This document shows positions 50,117 through 59,213 of a stretch of DNA of 64,000 nucleotides, in pieces. The DNA is taken from NCBI RefSeq assembly GCF_025790165.1, contig NZ_CP094970.1, forward strand, positions 1,674,001-1,738,000, read 5' to 3'. Below the pieces are notes generated by a model. It was not told the origin of the DNA, searched no databases, and saw nothing but the letters and a program-made list of their open reading frames with translations. Every line of letters begins with the position of its first letter. Within the stretch, counting starts at the first letter, position 1. The translations under genes and the position numbers were made by a program. The stretch comes from Solicola gregarius (GTDB taxonomy: Bacteria > Actinomycetota > Actinomycetes > Propionibacteriales > Nocardioidaceae).

Positions 50117-51976
50117 GTGAGCCACTACAAGAGCAATCTGCGAGACATCGAGTTCAACCTGTTCGAGGTGTTCCGCATCGGGGAGCTGCTCGGAACGGGC
50201 CCGTACGAGGACCTCGACCTCGACACGGCCCGGAGCATCTTGCACGAGATCGACCGAATGGCGCGCGAGGACCTCGCACCGTCGTTCGCCGAGTCCGACC
50301 GCAACCCGCCGGTGTACGACCCCGAGACGCACTCGGTGACGATGCCGGAGGCGTTCAAGAAGAGCTACCGCGCGTGGATGGACGCCGAATGGTTCCGGCT
50401 CCAGCTCCCGGCCGAGCTCGGCGGGCAGCCGGCGCCCAACTCACTGGTCTGGGCGAGCTCGGAGTTCGTACTCGGCTCCAACCCACCGATCTGGATGTAC
50501 GCGTGCGGCCCGAGCTTCGCCCGGATCGTGTACCAGAACGGCATCGAGCGCGACCGTAAGATCGCCCGGCACATGGTCGACCGCGGCTGGGGCGCGACCA
50601 TGGTGCTCACCGAGCCCGACGCCGGCTCCGACGTCGGCGCCGGGCGCGCCAAGGCGACCCTGCAGGACGACGGCACCTGGCACATCGAGGGCGTCAAGCG
50701 CTTCATCACCTCGGCCGAGCACGATATGGCCGAGAACATCGTGCATCTCGTGCTCGCCCGCCCACAGGGCGTCGAGGGCGCGGGCGGGCCGGGCACGAAG
50801 GGCCTGAGCCTGTTCGTCGTGCCGAAGTACCACTTCGACGTCGAGTCCGGCGAGCTGACCGGCGAGCGCAACGGCGCGTACGTGACGAACGTCGAGCACA
50901 AGATGGGCATCAAGGTGTCCACGACCTGCGAGGTGACGTTCGGCGAGAACGAGCCGGCCCGCGGCTGGCTGCTCGGCGAGGTGCACAACGGCATCGCGCA
51001 GATGTTCCAGGTCATCGAGAACGCCCGGATGATGGTGGGCACGAAGGCGATCGCCACCCTGTCCACCGGCTACCTCAACGCCCTCGAGTACGCCAAGGAG
51101 CGCGTCCAGGGCGCCGATATGGTCGACCCGGCCAAGACGGCTCCGCGCGTGACGATCACCCACCACCCCGACGTACGCCGGTCGCTGATGACCCAGAAGT
51201 CGTACGCGGAGGCGCTGCGCGCCCTGGTGATCTACACCGCGACGTTCCAGGACCGCGTCGCGATCGCGCAGTCCAAGGGCGAGTCCGACGCACTGGCCGA
51301 GAAGGTCAACGACCTGCTGCTGCCGATCGTCAAGGGGTACGGCTCGGAGCGCTCGTGGGTGCTCCTCGGCACCGAGTCGCTGCAGACGTTCGGTGGGTCG
51401 GGATTCCTGCAGGAGTACCCGATCGAGCAGTACGTACGCGACGCCAAGATCGACACGCTGTACGAAGGCACGACGGCGATCCAGGGCCAAGACCTGTTCT
51501 TCCGCAAGATCGTCAAGGACAAGGGCCAGGCGCTCACACACCTGGCCGGCGAGATCCAGCAGTTCGTCGAGTCCGAAGCCGGCAATGGGCGGCTCAAGAT
51601 CGAGCGCGACCTGCTCGCGAAGGGACTCGAGGACGCCCAGGGCGTACTCGGTGCGATGTTCGGCGATCTGATGGCAGCCGACGCCAGTGCCGAGAACGGC
51701 GACGTACGCAACCTCTACAAGGTCGGTCTCAACACCAGCCGGCTGCTGATGGTGCTCGGCGACGTCGTCTGTGCGTGGCTGCTGCTGCGGCAGGCGGAGG
51801 TCGCGCTGGACAAGTTGAGCGGTGACGTATCCGCGTCCGACGAGTCGTTCTACGAGGGCAAGATCGCGGCCGCGCAGTTCTTCGCGCGGACTGTGCTTCC
51901 CCGCATCGCCGCCGAGCGCGCGACGGTGGAGGCGACCGACCTGTCGCTGATGGACCTCGACGAAGCCGCCTTCTGA
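50117..51976 (+). CDS. fadE5: Acyl-CoA dehydrogenase, FadE5-like
   Basis: A 619-residue flavoenzyme that oxidises acyl-CoA to trans-2-enoyl-CoA. It has the long form with a C-terminal extra helical region (about 470-600), and the opening [18 protein letters not shown] and ending LMDLDEAAF closely resemble mycobacterial FadE5 (611 residues). The FAD-binding [13 protein letters not shown] (near 170) and [11 protein letters not shown] segments are intact. GTG 50117 is preferred because GAGGG lies 8 nt upstream. The promoter has a palindrome in common with the EtfD-like gene. Confidence 0.93.
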   Translation: MSHYKSNLRDIEFNLFEVFRIGELLGTGPYEDLDLDTARSILHEIDRMAREDLAPSFAESDRNPPVYDPETHSVTMPEAFKKSYRAWMDAEWFRLQLPAELGGQPAPNSLVWASSEFVLGSNPPIWMYACGPSFARIVYQNGIERDRKIARHMVDRGWGATMVLTEPDAGSDVGAGRAKATLQDDGTWHIEGVKRFITSAEHDMAENIVHLVLARPQGVEGAGGPGTKGLSLFVVPKYHFDVESGELTGERNGAYVTNVEHKMGIKVSTTCEVTFGENEPARGWLLGEVHNGIAQMFQVIENARMMVGTKAIATLSTGYLNALEYAKERVQGADMVDPAKTAPRVTITHHPDVRRSLMTQKSYAEALRALVIYTATFQDRVAIAQSKGESDALAEKVNDLLLPIVKGYGSERSWVLLGTESLQTFGGSGFLQEYPIEQYVRDAKIDTLYEGTTAIQGQDLFFRKIVKDKGQALTHLAGEIQQFVESEAGNGRLKIERDLLAKGLEDAQGVLGAMFGDLMAADASAENGDVRNLYKVGLNTSRLLMVLGDVVCAWLLLRQAEVALDKLSGDVSASDESFYEGKIAAAQFFARTVLPRIAAERATVEATDLSLMDLDEAAF

Positions 51977-51993
51977 CTCGGTAGGCGGCACCC

Positions 51994-52052
51994 GCCCGGT
52001 GCGCCGCGCGTCCGACTGGCAACGAGCCGGTCGGGGGTGCGGCGCACGGGGC
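51994..52052 (+). terminator. Terminator of the FadE5-like gene
   Basis: A long imperfect hairpin: GTGCGCCGC (51999-52007) pairs with GCGGCGCAC (52039-52047) and an inner stem CCGACTGGC/GCCGGTCGG closes around 5 nt. Confidence 0.75.
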
Positions 52053-52061
52053 GGTTTCGCG

Positions 52062-52803
52062 TCAGGCGAGCCATGCCGTTCGGTGCTCGGCGATGAACTC
52101 CTGGACCGAGCACGGCGCACGACCCGTCACCGCCTCCACCACCGGCGAGACCACCGCGAACCCGCCGGCGCCGACCCGCTGATAGAGATCGCGCATGATG
52201 CCGGCCGTCCACTCGTCGAGCCCGACCAGCTCGCCGTCGACCGGTGGGTCGGCGGCCCGGATCGAGGATTGCCGCGACTGCCACCCCGGCGATGTCCCGT
52301 GCATCCACCCAGGCGATCGGCGTACCGCCCGACGGCAGGCTCAAGACCCGGTGGTCCCGGATCGCGTCACGATAGAACCGTGGGTCGGTCAGAACCTGCT
52401 GGAACCAGGACGGGCGTAGAACCGTCCAGCTCGTCGCCCGCTGGGTGACCGCGCGCTCGACGCGACGTGCCCAGTGATCGCTCTCGAGCTCGGCCGCACC
52501 CTGCTCCGACACCAGGACGGTATGACTCGTCGGGCTGAGCTCGACGAGCTGGCCGACCAGATCCGGAGCATCGGGGCGGTCCGGTCGCATCAGGTAGATG
52601 GCATCCACACCTGTCACCGCGTCGCGCCAGGTCGCCTGGTCGTCCCAGTCGAAGAGAACCGACCGGACGGCCGTCCCGGCGTGCGGTTTCGCGGCCCGGG
52701 ATGACCCCGAACGGATAGCAACGTCGGCAGCGCCCTCGAGCCGGCGTACGACCTCGCTGCCGGTCTTCCCGCGGCCGCCGGTCACGAGGACGGTGCGCGT
52801 CAT
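52062..52803 (-). pseudogene. NmrA-like NAD(P)-binding reductase, frameshifted with an internal deletion
   Basis: The N-terminal frame (from ATG 52803) has the Rossmann motif VTGGRGKTGSEVVRRLEG, then MRPDRP and WTVLRPSWFQQ, up to AVAAILDPG. It then runs out of family similarity into an Arg-rich tail. Another frame carries the family's C-terminus, LDEWTAGIMRDLYQRVGAGG up to TAWLA and a stop at 52062. The roughly 50 residues that normally join them are missing, so this is a deletion near 52260-52290 plus a frame change. Overlaps the stop of the MDR gene (ATGA). Confidence 0.8.
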
Positions 52804-53831
52804 GCGGAGTCCGCGAGACGTACGACCAGCTTGCCGGTGATGGTCGTGCCTGCCTGCAACATGCCCAGCAGCGCATCGGGCACCTGATCGATACCGTCCA
52901 GCACGGTTTCGGTGTGCTTCAGCTGACCGTCGAGCACCCAGGGGAGCACGTCCGCCCGAAACGCCGGCAGCTGGTCGAGGTGATCGGTGACGAGAAAGCC
53001 CTGTGCGGTGGCCCGCTTGGTCACCAGTTCGTACAGGTTGCGGACGCCGTACGCTTCCCGGCCGTCGTACCCGCTCGCCATGCCGCAGAGCGCGAGCCGG
53101 CTTCCGACATTGAGCCGACCGATCGCCGCCTCCAACTGGGCGCCGCCGACGTTGTCGAAGACCACGTCGATGCCGTTCGGCGCGGCGCGGTCGAGCTGGT
53201 CGCCGACGTCACCGTCGTGGTAGTCGAACGCGTGGTCGTAGCCGAGGTCATCGACCAGGTGTTGAACCTTGGCCGCCGAGCCCGCGCTGCCGATCACGCG
53301 CTCGGCCCCACGGAGCTTCGCAATCTGACCGGCGATGCTGCCGACGGCGCCGGCCGCACCGGTCACGAACACCGTGTCGCCGGGCTGGACCGATGCCACC
53401 TTGGTGATCCCTATCCACGCGGCGAGGCCCGTGCTCCCCAACGCGCCCAGGTACGCCTCCGGCGGGGTACCGGCCAGATCGAGCGGGGCCACCGCGGCGG
53501 CGTCGACGACGACCGACTCGCGCAGTCCCATGAAGTGCTCGACCACCTGACCCGGCTCGATGCCGTCTGCGCGGGACTCCACCACCACTCCGAGCGCCCC
53601 ACCATCCAGCGGCGCGTTGAGCGGGAACGGCGGGATGTACGACGGGCGGTCATCCATCCGACCGCGCATATACGGGTCGACCGAAATGTGGGTGTTGCGG
53701 ACGAGGAGCTGGCCCGGTTGCGGCTCGGGAACGCTCACCTCGACCAGTGCAAGGTCGGCCGCGGCCGCCCGGCCCCGCGGTCGGCGTACCTGGTGCCACT
53801 CACGCGATACTCCAGCAACTGTGACGGTCAT
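52800..53831 (-). CDS. Zinc-independent MDR NADP-dependent oxidoreductase
   Basis: A 343-residue quinone/enone reductase of the prostaglandin-reductase/leukotriene-dehydrogenase type. VDPYMRGRMDDRPSYIPPF near 52 and the NADP motif VFVTGAAGAVGSIAGQIAK near 150 fit; there are no zinc ligands. It reduces alpha,beta-unsaturated carbonyls with NADPH. Divergent from MarR, with the broken NmrA-like gene behind it (4-bp overlap). Confidence 0.92.
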   Translation of the reverse strand: MTVTVAGVSREWHQVRRPRGRAAAADLALVEVSVPEPQPGQLLVRNTHISVDPYMRGRMDDRPSYIPPFPLNAPLDGGALGVVVESRADGIEPGQVVEHFMGLRESVVVDAAAVAPLDLAGTPPEAYLGALGSTGLAAWIGITKVASVQPGDTVFVTGAAGAVGSIAGQIAKLRGAERVIGSAGSAAKVQHLVDDLGYDHAFDYHDGDVGDQLDRAAPNGIDVVFDNVGGAQLEAAIGRLNVGSRLALCGMASGYDGREAYGVRNLYELVTKRATAQGFLVTDHLDQLPAFRADVLPWVLDGQLKHTETVLDGIDQVPDALLGMLQAGTTITGKLVVRLADSA

Positions 53832-53856
53832 TGTGGTGTCCCTCCGATGATGGATA

Positions 53857-53912
53857 CTTGATTGCCTCAAGCATCACCCTTGCAGACTTACTTTAGACGA
53901 TCAAGTTTCTTG
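53857..53912. promoter_or_regulatory. MarR operators in the MDR-marR gap
   Basis: CTTGA-N5-TCAAG (53857-53871) and the shorter CAAG-TTT-CTTG (53902-53912) share the CTTGA/TCAAG half-site. They sit next to the MDR and marR starts respectively. Confidence 0.6.
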
Positions 53913-53917
53913 GTACG

Positions 53918-54367
53918 ATGAGACCCATGGCACTGATATCAGGTTCCGTCTCGGAGGCCACCGAAGCTGAGCGGGCAATGTTCGATTTCGTCGATGCCTA
54001 CGACCGCGCGTACGAAGCCGCCGCGGCCAGGCATGACCTGACGGTCGCGCAGGCATGCGTCCTGGGCCGGATCACGGCTCCCCGAGGTATGGGCGAACTC
54101 GCCGACGAGCTCGAGTGCGATGCCTCGAACATCACTCAGATCATCAGCAGGCTTGAGACTCGCGAACTCGTCGAGCGGCGACCGAACCCCGCCGACCGCC
54201 GCTCTCGGCAGATCACCCGCACGATCACCGGCGAAGCGCTGAACCGCGCGTTCGAGGCATCCTTCGAGTTCGCCAGGGGCGCTGCAGCCAACCTCAGCGT
54301 CGAGGAGCAGGACGAACTGGCAACCCTGCTTCGCAAGGCGCTCACCGGCAAGGACCGCAGCGAGTGA
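53918..54367 (+). CDS. MarR-family transcriptional regulator
   Basis: A 149-residue regulator with a winged helix (about 45-115; MGELADELECDASNITQIISRLETRELVERRPNPADRRSRQI read in two parts) and dimerisation helices at both ends. ATG 53918 lies 5 bp after a CTTG half-site; ATG 53927 is an alternative. Divergent from the MDR reductase, which it probably represses until a small phenolic or enone ligand binds. Confidence 0.9.
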   Translation: MRPMALISGSVSEATEAERAMFDFVDAYDRAYEAAAARHDLTVAQACVLGRITAPRGMGELADELECDASNITQIISRLETRELVERRPNPADRRSRQITRTITGEALNRAFEASFEFARGAAANLSVEEQDELATLLRKALTGKDRSE

Positions 54368-54397
54368 CCGTTCGAGCCTGCACGCCGCACCTGGACG

Positions 54398-54733
54398 TCA
54401 GGCCTGGGCAGCTCCTTCGGTGAGGCGCAGCACGACGACCCCACCGAGGATCAGTGCGAGCGCAGCTGCCCGAGCGATCGTCACGGGCTCCCCGAGCCAG
54501 ACGACTCCCGCGACGACTGTCCCGATGGCGCCGATGCCGACGAAGACCGCGTACGCAGTGCCGACCGGAAGCGATCTCATCGCGTAGCTCAGCCCAAGCA
54601 GGACGGCGACCGTGAGCACTGCGCAGCCGATGATCGGAAAGAACCGGGTGAAGCCCTCGGTCAGCCGAATGCTGTGCGCCCAGGCGATCTCGAGCAGTCC
54701 GGAGAGAAGCAGGACTGCCCAACCGGCGTTCAT
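54398..54733 (-). CDS. sugE: Small multidrug resistance protein, SugE/Gdx type
   Basis: A 111-residue, four-helix membrane protein. Glu15 in GLLEIAWA is the essential proton/substrate acid, and LPVGTAYAVFVGIGAIGT near 56 is the SugE/Gdx version rather than the EmrE version of the motif. Members of this subtype export guanidinium or some quaternary ammonium compounds. The ATG overlaps the aldo-keto reductase stop (ATGA). No guanidine riboswitch is visible; control is by the TetR divergon instead. Confidence 0.88.
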   Translation of the reverse strand: MNAGWAVLLLSGLLEIAWAHSIRLTEGFTRFFPIIGCAVLTVAVLLGLSYAMRSLPVGTAYAVFVGIGAIGTVVAGVVWLGEPVTIARAAALALILGGVVVLRLTEGAAQA

Positions 54734-55563
54734 TCGCCCGCCAGTTCGGCACGCACGCGGCCGTCGAGGACGACGGCGTCGGCGGCCAGGTTGTCGCGGA
54801 GGTGTGCGCGTGAGCTCGTCCCGGGGATGACCGCGAGCCCGGGGCTCTGCTCCAGCGCCCACGCGAGGGCGAGCGCAGCGGGTGCGACGCCGGCCGTGGC
54901 CGCCGCCTTTGCGACGCGCGAGTCCGGTGCGAGCACGCCTCCGTTGCCGAGTGGCCGGAAGGCGAGGAACGGGATGCCGAGCTCGGTCGCATGGTCGAGC
55001 ACTGCACGGCCGGAGGTGTCACCGAGATGGAACTCGTTCTCGACCGATGCGATCTCGGTGATACCGCGGGCTTGGTCCAGCAACTCGACGCTCACGTTCG
55101 AGACGCCGATGCTGTCGATCAGCCCCTCGGCGCGCAGGTCGGCCACCACTCCCACCGTCTCCTCGTACGGGATCGGCGCGTCCGGCATGTTGCGCACGTG
55201 CACGAGCTGCAGGCGCTCGACCCGCAGCGTACGCAGGTTGTCGTGGACGGCTGCCCGAAGTGCGGCAGGCTCGACGGCAGCGACGAACCCGCCATCGGGC
55301 GTACGCACGGCGCCGATCTTCGTAGCGATGAGCAGGTCGGTCGCGTACGGCCGCAGCGCCTCGGCGACCAGCCGGTTCGCGACTCCGGGGCCGTAGTAGC
55401 CGGAGGTGTCGATCAGGCGTACGCCTGATTCGACGGCGGTCCGGAGCACCCGGCGCATTTCGCCGGGATCCGACGGCTCACCCAAAGCGCGCGGTCCGGT
55501 GAGCTGCATCGTGCCGAAGCCGACGCGACCAACGCGGCTGCCGGCGATGTCGATCGTTGTCAT
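54730..55563 (-). CDS. Aldo/keto reductase
   Basis: A 277-residue NADPH-dependent TIM-barrel reductase. The catalytic set is visible: Asp in LIDTSGYYG (near 50), Tyr of the same segment, Lys in LIATKIGAV (near 82) and His in LQLVHVRNMP (near 118). The substrate is unknown. Upstream partner of the SugE-like exporter (4-bp overlap) and divergent from a TetR repressor, pointing to an aldehyde- or xenobiotic-response unit. Confidence 0.92.
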   Translation of the reverse strand: MTTIDIAGSRVGRVGFGTMQLTGPRALGEPSDPGEMRRVLRTAVESGVRLIDTSGYYGPGVANRLVAEALRPYATDLLIATKIGAVRTPDGGFVAAVEPAALRAAVHDNLRTLRVERLQLVHVRNMPDAPIPYEETVGVVADLRAEGLIDSIGVSNVSVELLDQARGITEIASVENEFHLGDTSGRAVLDHATELGIPFLAFRPLGNGGVLAPDSRVAKAAATAGVAPAALALAWALEQSPGLAVIPGTSSRAHLRDNLAADAVVLDGRVRAELAGE

Positions 55564-55578
55564 GGTGACCCCCTCTAT

Positions 55579-55640
55579 CTAACTGGACACACTGTCCGGT
55601 TGACCTCACCCTAACACAACCGGACACTTCGTCCAGTTAG
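55579..55640. promoter_or_regulatory. Mirror-image pair of TetR operators
   Basis: AACTGGACA-CAC-TGTCCGGTT (within 55579-55602) and AACCGGACACTTCGTCCAGTT (within 55617-55640). The 24-bp right block is the reverse complement of the left at 20 of 24 bases. They fill the gap between the aldo-keto reductase and tetR. Confidence 0.75.
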
Positions 55641-55641
55641 G

Positions 55642-56238
55642 ATGGTGACCATGGACCTGCCGACCGACGATCCCCCGGAGCGAGCCGACGCGGCCGCGAA
55701 CCGCAAGCGAATCCTCACGGCGGCCGGGCGCCTCTTCGCTGAGCGAGGGCCGGACATCACGATGAGCGATGTCGCCGCGGCCGCCGGCGTCGGCCGGGGC
55801 ACGCTGTATCGGCGGTATCCCGACGTACGCTCCGTCGCTACGGCCCTGCTCGACGCGCACGAGCGCGAGCTCCAGCAGTCCTTGCTCTCCGGCGCGCCGC
55901 CGCTCGGCCCGGGCGCACCACCGCGAGAGCGGCTCGACGCGTTCTACGCAGCCATGGTCGACCTGCTCGAGCAGCACCTGCCGCTCGCCCTCGGCGCGGA
56001 GCAGGGCGCCGCGCGATTTCGCACCGGTGCGTACAGCTTCTGGCGTACCTTCGTCAGCTCGCTGCTGCGCGAGAGCGGTGGTGACGATGCTCTGGTCGAC
56101 GCCCTCCTGGCACCGCTTGCTCCCGAGGTCTATCAGTTCCAACGACACGAGCGAGGGAGGTCGACGCGTGCGATCAAGGCCGCGCTCACCCGACTCGCCG
56201 AGGTCGTGCCGGACGACACGACATCGGTGCCTCGATAG
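55642..56238 (+). CDS. TetR-family transcriptional regulator
   Basis: A 198-residue repressor with an N-terminal helix-turn-helix (about 20-65; ITMSDVAAAAGVGRGTLYRRYP) and a TetR-type C-terminal domain. ATG 55642 lies 2 bp after the operator; ATG 55651 is an alternative. Divergent from the aldo-keto reductase/SugE-like operon, which it is likely to repress. Confidence 0.9.
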   Translation: MVTMDLPTDDPPERADAAANRKRILTAAGRLFAERGPDITMSDVAAAAGVGRGTLYRRYPDVRSVATALLDAHERELQQSLLSGAPPLGPGAPPRERLDAFYAAMVDLLEQHLPLALGAEQGAARFRTGAYSFWRTFVSSLLRESGGDDALVDALLAPLAPEVYQFQRHERGRSTRAIKAALTRLAEVVPDDTTSVPR

Positions 56239-56247
56239 CCTGCTGAG

Positions 56248-56883
56248 GTGGACGAACCGCAGAGGAAGCCGCCGTCTGCCTGGTGGTACGCCGTCGCGGC
56301 GGCCGTCTTCGTACTCGGGCTCGCTCCGCTCGCCGTCGTCGCGACCAACGCGCTCGGTGGCCTGCTGGACTACGAGGTGCACGACTTCGACGACGCGAAG
56401 TCCACCGAGATCGAGGTGGCCGACGACCCGGTCGCGATCTACACGACGTACGACGGTGTCGGCACCGTCCGCTGCAACGGTGTCGGACCGGGTCTCGACG
56501 CACCCGACAACGCGGACGGCGCGGCGCAGGCAGCCGTTTTCCCGCTCGACCATCCGACCTGGAACTTCGAGTTCTCGAACGGCGCGGAGGTGTGGCACCG
56601 GGTCGCCGTGACGCCCGGCGACTGGGACACCGGCACGTACTCGATCGCGTGCAACCTGGTCTCGCCGGGGGCCGGCAGCCCCGAACCGCAACTGGGGTAC
56701 GCCGACAACCCGTCGGTCCTCGGCACGATTCTCGGCGTGGTGATCTCTGTCGGGATCGCCGGCCTCGCAACGCTCGCGGCGCTGATCATCGTGGTCGTGG
56801 TCGCCGTCAAGCGATCGCGAGTGAAACGGCCTCCGCTTCCGGACCGTCCGGTGTTCCCGCCGGGGCCGCCCCCGGCGTACTGA
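56248..56883 (+). CDS. Hypothetical membrane protein with an extracytoplasmic domain
   Basis: A 211-residue protein. A membrane segment (about 13-36) leads to an outside domain (about 40-155) with two Cys that could form a disulfide (VRCNGVG, SIACNLV), a second segment (about 160-188) and a Pro-rich basic tail. Not recognised. GTG start 9 bp after tetR. The layout resembles small sensor or anchor proteins, but no function can be assigned. Confidence 0.75.
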   Translation: MDEPQRKPPSAWWYAVAAAVFVLGLAPLAVVATNALGGLLDYEVHDFDDAKSTEIEVADDPVAIYTTYDGVGTVRCNGVGPGLDAPDNADGAAQAAVFPLDHPTWNFEFSNGAEVWHRVAVTPGDWDTGTYSIACNLVSPGAGSPEPQLGYADNPSVLGTILGVVISVGIAGLATLAALIIVVVVAVKRSRVKRPPLPDRPVFPPGPPPAY

Positions 56884-56889
56884 GCGATG

Positions 56890-57594
56890 TCAGGCGGCCC
56901 GCGGGCGCCTGATCGCCGGGCGCTGCGGGATCGAGCCGCCGTCGAATAGATGCACACCCAGGTCGACGCCGTCGAGACCCAGACCGTACGTAGCACCGGG
57001 ATCCGCGGCCTCGAGCAGCGTCGGGACCCAGTCGGAGCACGTGATCGGCGCGTCGTGGCGCTGTCGGGGCGCGATCTGACCCGGCCACGCCAACAGCGTG
57101 GGCGTTCTGGCTCCGTGCGATCCCACCAGCAGTACGAGCGTCGAGCGGTACTGCTCGCTTCGGCGCAGCGCCGCGTCGAGCGCCCCGACGCCGTCGTCGG
57201 CGTCGGCGCCCGGCAGCGAGAGGTACACCGCCCAAGGGGCGTCGCGCCGCAGGCCGAGGAAGGCGATCGCCGGATCGACGTAGTCGTACCCTGCGGCGTC
57301 GTACCCACGGTCGGCGAGGAGGTCGAGCACGAGGTGCAGGGCCGGCGGGCCCGGCGTGCCGGCGACGGCCGTGAACCGGGTGCCCGACTTCGAGAGTCGG
57401 TCGAGATTCGCAGTGGCGGCGCCGTCACCCGCGTACGCGCCGATCCGCGATGCGTCGAGATCGGTCTTGATGACGAGGATGTTCGGGCTGGTCGGCCGGT
57501 GCGGATCGGCCACCGCACCGAATGGCTGCTCGATGGAGGCGTTGGTTCCAAATGGCACGAGCGCATCGGGCGCCGTGGTGAGGACATGGCTCAT
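56890..57594 (-). CDS. Shrunken, probably non-catalytic sulfatase paralogue
   Basis: A 234-residue protein that aligns with both ends of the adjacent sulfatase: SPNILVIKTDLDAS then ANLDRLSKSGTRFT, and later WPGQIAPRQ...LGLDGVDLG. About 200 central residues are missing. The formylglycine motif C-x-P-x-R, the metal DD pair and the GKWH segment are absent. The frame is intact over 234 codons and the ATG follows GGAG, so it may be expressed. Decaying duplicate or repurposed binding protein; both remain possible. Confidence 0.75.
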   Translation of the reverse strand: MSHVLTTAPDALVPFGTNASIEQPFGAVADPHRPTSPNILVIKTDLDASRIGAYAGDGAATANLDRLSKSGTRFTAVAGTPGPPALHLVLDLLADRGYDAAGYDYVDPAIAFLGLRRDAPWAVYLSLPGADADDGVGALDAALRRSEQYRSTLVLLVGSHGARTPTLLAWPGQIAPRQRHDAPITCSDWVPTLLEAADPGATYGLGLDGVDLGVHLFDGGSIPQRPAIRRPRAA

Positions 57595-57668
57595 GTCGAC
57601 TCCAATGTGGGGAAGAGGAGTGCTCGAAACGTAGAGCGCCGAATCGGTCAAGGCACGGAGGCGCGCCG

Positions 57669-59087
57669 TCATCCGATTTCCGGATACGTCAGCAAGGAGG
57701 CGTCGACGCTCTCCCACGCCTGCCGGAGAGACGCAAGGTCGGCGGACCGCCGCGTCGCGAGATCGGCCTGCTCGCGTACGTCGGCGGCCAGGTCGTACAG
57801 GTGGTCGGTGCCGTCGATTCGTACGTACTTCAGGTCTCCACGGCGCAGGGCGCGCCCGTCGCGCATCCGCCAGAACATGTCCCGCTCGCCGAGGCCGCGC
57901 CTGCGGAACACGTGCTCGACCAGACTCACTCCGTCGAGCGGGTACTCCGGATCGGGCTCGGCTCGGGCAAGCTCGAGGAACGTCGCCGTCCAGTCCGTCG
58001 TGTAGACCGGAGTGTCGTCGACCTGACGCGGCGCGATCTCGCCCGGCCAGCTGAGGATCATCGGCACCCGGATGCCGCCCTCGCTGACGCTTCCCTTGTT
58101 GCCGCTGAGCGGCCACTGGTACGAGAACCGCTCGCCGCCGTTGTCGCCGGCGAAGAGGATGATCGTATCGCGCAGCTGGCCGGTACGGCGCAGCGTGTTG
58201 ACGACGCGGCCGATGGAGCGGTCGAGCGACTCGACCATCTCCCGGTACGTGTCGAGCGAACCGCCGTCGTTGTGGAAGAGCACGCCCTCCTCACCCGCCT
58301 GCATGCGTTCGGTGAGCTCGTCGCTGACCGCCTTGTCGCGCGGGCCCTCCCACGGCCAGTGCGGCGTAGTGAAGTTGATGTTCAGCAGCCACGGCTTGTT
58401 GTGCCGGCGCCCGATGAAGCCGACCGCCTTCTCCGTGATGATGTCGGTGTAGTACCGCGGGTCGCGGGTCTCGTCCTCGCCGTCGTACAGGTCGTAGTCG
58501 CCGTTGTGGTTGTACTTCGAGAAGTAGTCGAGCCCGCCCGAGTAGTTGCCGTAGAACTCGTCCCATCCGCACTTCTGCGGACCGAACCACGGCAAGTAGC
58601 CGCCGTGCCACTTGCCGAACATCGCGGTGTCGTACCCCTGCGCCTTGATCAGCGACGCGAGCGTCGGGTGCTCCGGCGGGATCCCATCGCGCTCGTTGGG
58701 CTCGCCGATCGGCTCGGGCAGCCCTCCCGGGATGCGACCGGGGTGGCGGCCGGTGTACAGCGCGACGCGGTTGGGCGAGCACACGGCCGACGCGGCGTAC
58801 CCCTGCGTGTAGCGCACGCCCGAGCGCGCGAGCCGGTCGAGGTACGGCGTGCGGATGTCCGGGGACCCGTACGAGCCGAGGTCGGCCCAACCGAGATCGT
58901 CGGCGAGGATCACCAGGATGTTCGGCTGCCGCAGGCTACGACCGCTCGCCATCGGCGCGAACGGCTGCTCGACCGCGGCGTTCGCCCCGGACGTACGCGT
59001 GCCGATCGCGGCGCCTGCCGTGACCGCTCCCGCCAGGCCGGTGAAGCGGCGCCGGGTGAGCGATGCGGCGGGTCTCGTGCGCTCCAT
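57669..59087 (-). CDS. Sulfatase (alkaline-phosphatase superfamily), Tat-exported
   Basis: A 472-residue enzyme. A twin-Arg signal (TRRRFTGLAGAVTAG) is followed by the metal-binding LADDLGWADLGSYG (near 60) and AVCSPNRVALYTGRHPG near 102, whose C-S-P-N-R is the formylglycine site. MFGKWHGGY, TPHWPW and AGDNGG are further active-site segments. It cleaves sulfate esters outside the cytoplasm. ATG 59087 follows GGAGG. The maturase that makes formylglycine is not in the window. Its degenerate paralogue follows 74 bp downstream. Confidence 0.92.
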   Translation of the reverse strand: MERTRPAASLTRRRFTGLAGAVTAGAAIGTRTSGANAAVEQPFAPMASGRSLRQPNILVILADDLGWADLGSYGSPDIRTPYLDRLARSGVRYTQGYAASAVCSPNRVALYTGRHPGRIPGGLPEPIGEPNERDGIPPEHPTLASLIKAQGYDTAMFGKWHGGYLPWFGPQKCGWDEFYGNYSGGLDYFSKYNHNGDYDLYDGEDETRDPRYYTDIITEKAVGFIGRRHNKPWLLNINFTTPHWPWEGPRDKAVSDELTERMQAGEEGVLFHNDGGSLDTYREMVESLDRSIGRVVNTLRRTGQLRDTIILFAGDNGGERFSYQWPLSGNKGSVSEGGIRVPMILSWPGEIAPRQVDDTPVYTTDWTATFLELARAEPDPEYPLDGVSLVEHVFRRRGLGERDMFWRMRDGRALRRGDLKYVRIDGTDHLYDLAADVREQADLATRRSADLASLRQAWESVDASLLTYPEIG

Positions 59088-59213
59088 CAATCCTCCATTA
59101 AGTTCAGTTGATTACTGCACTTTATCACGGTCGTACTCCCCGTCGACGCCGCCGCCGATCGATGGCCGAGACGCGCGGTGACGCAGAGTGATGAGCCTCG
59201 GTAGGGTCACCGC

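Noticed and set aside
54398-54733. Guanidine riboswitch controlling the SugE-like gene
   Set aside because: The gene is translationally coupled to the preceding reductase and no guanidine aptamer motif is visible upstream of the operon.
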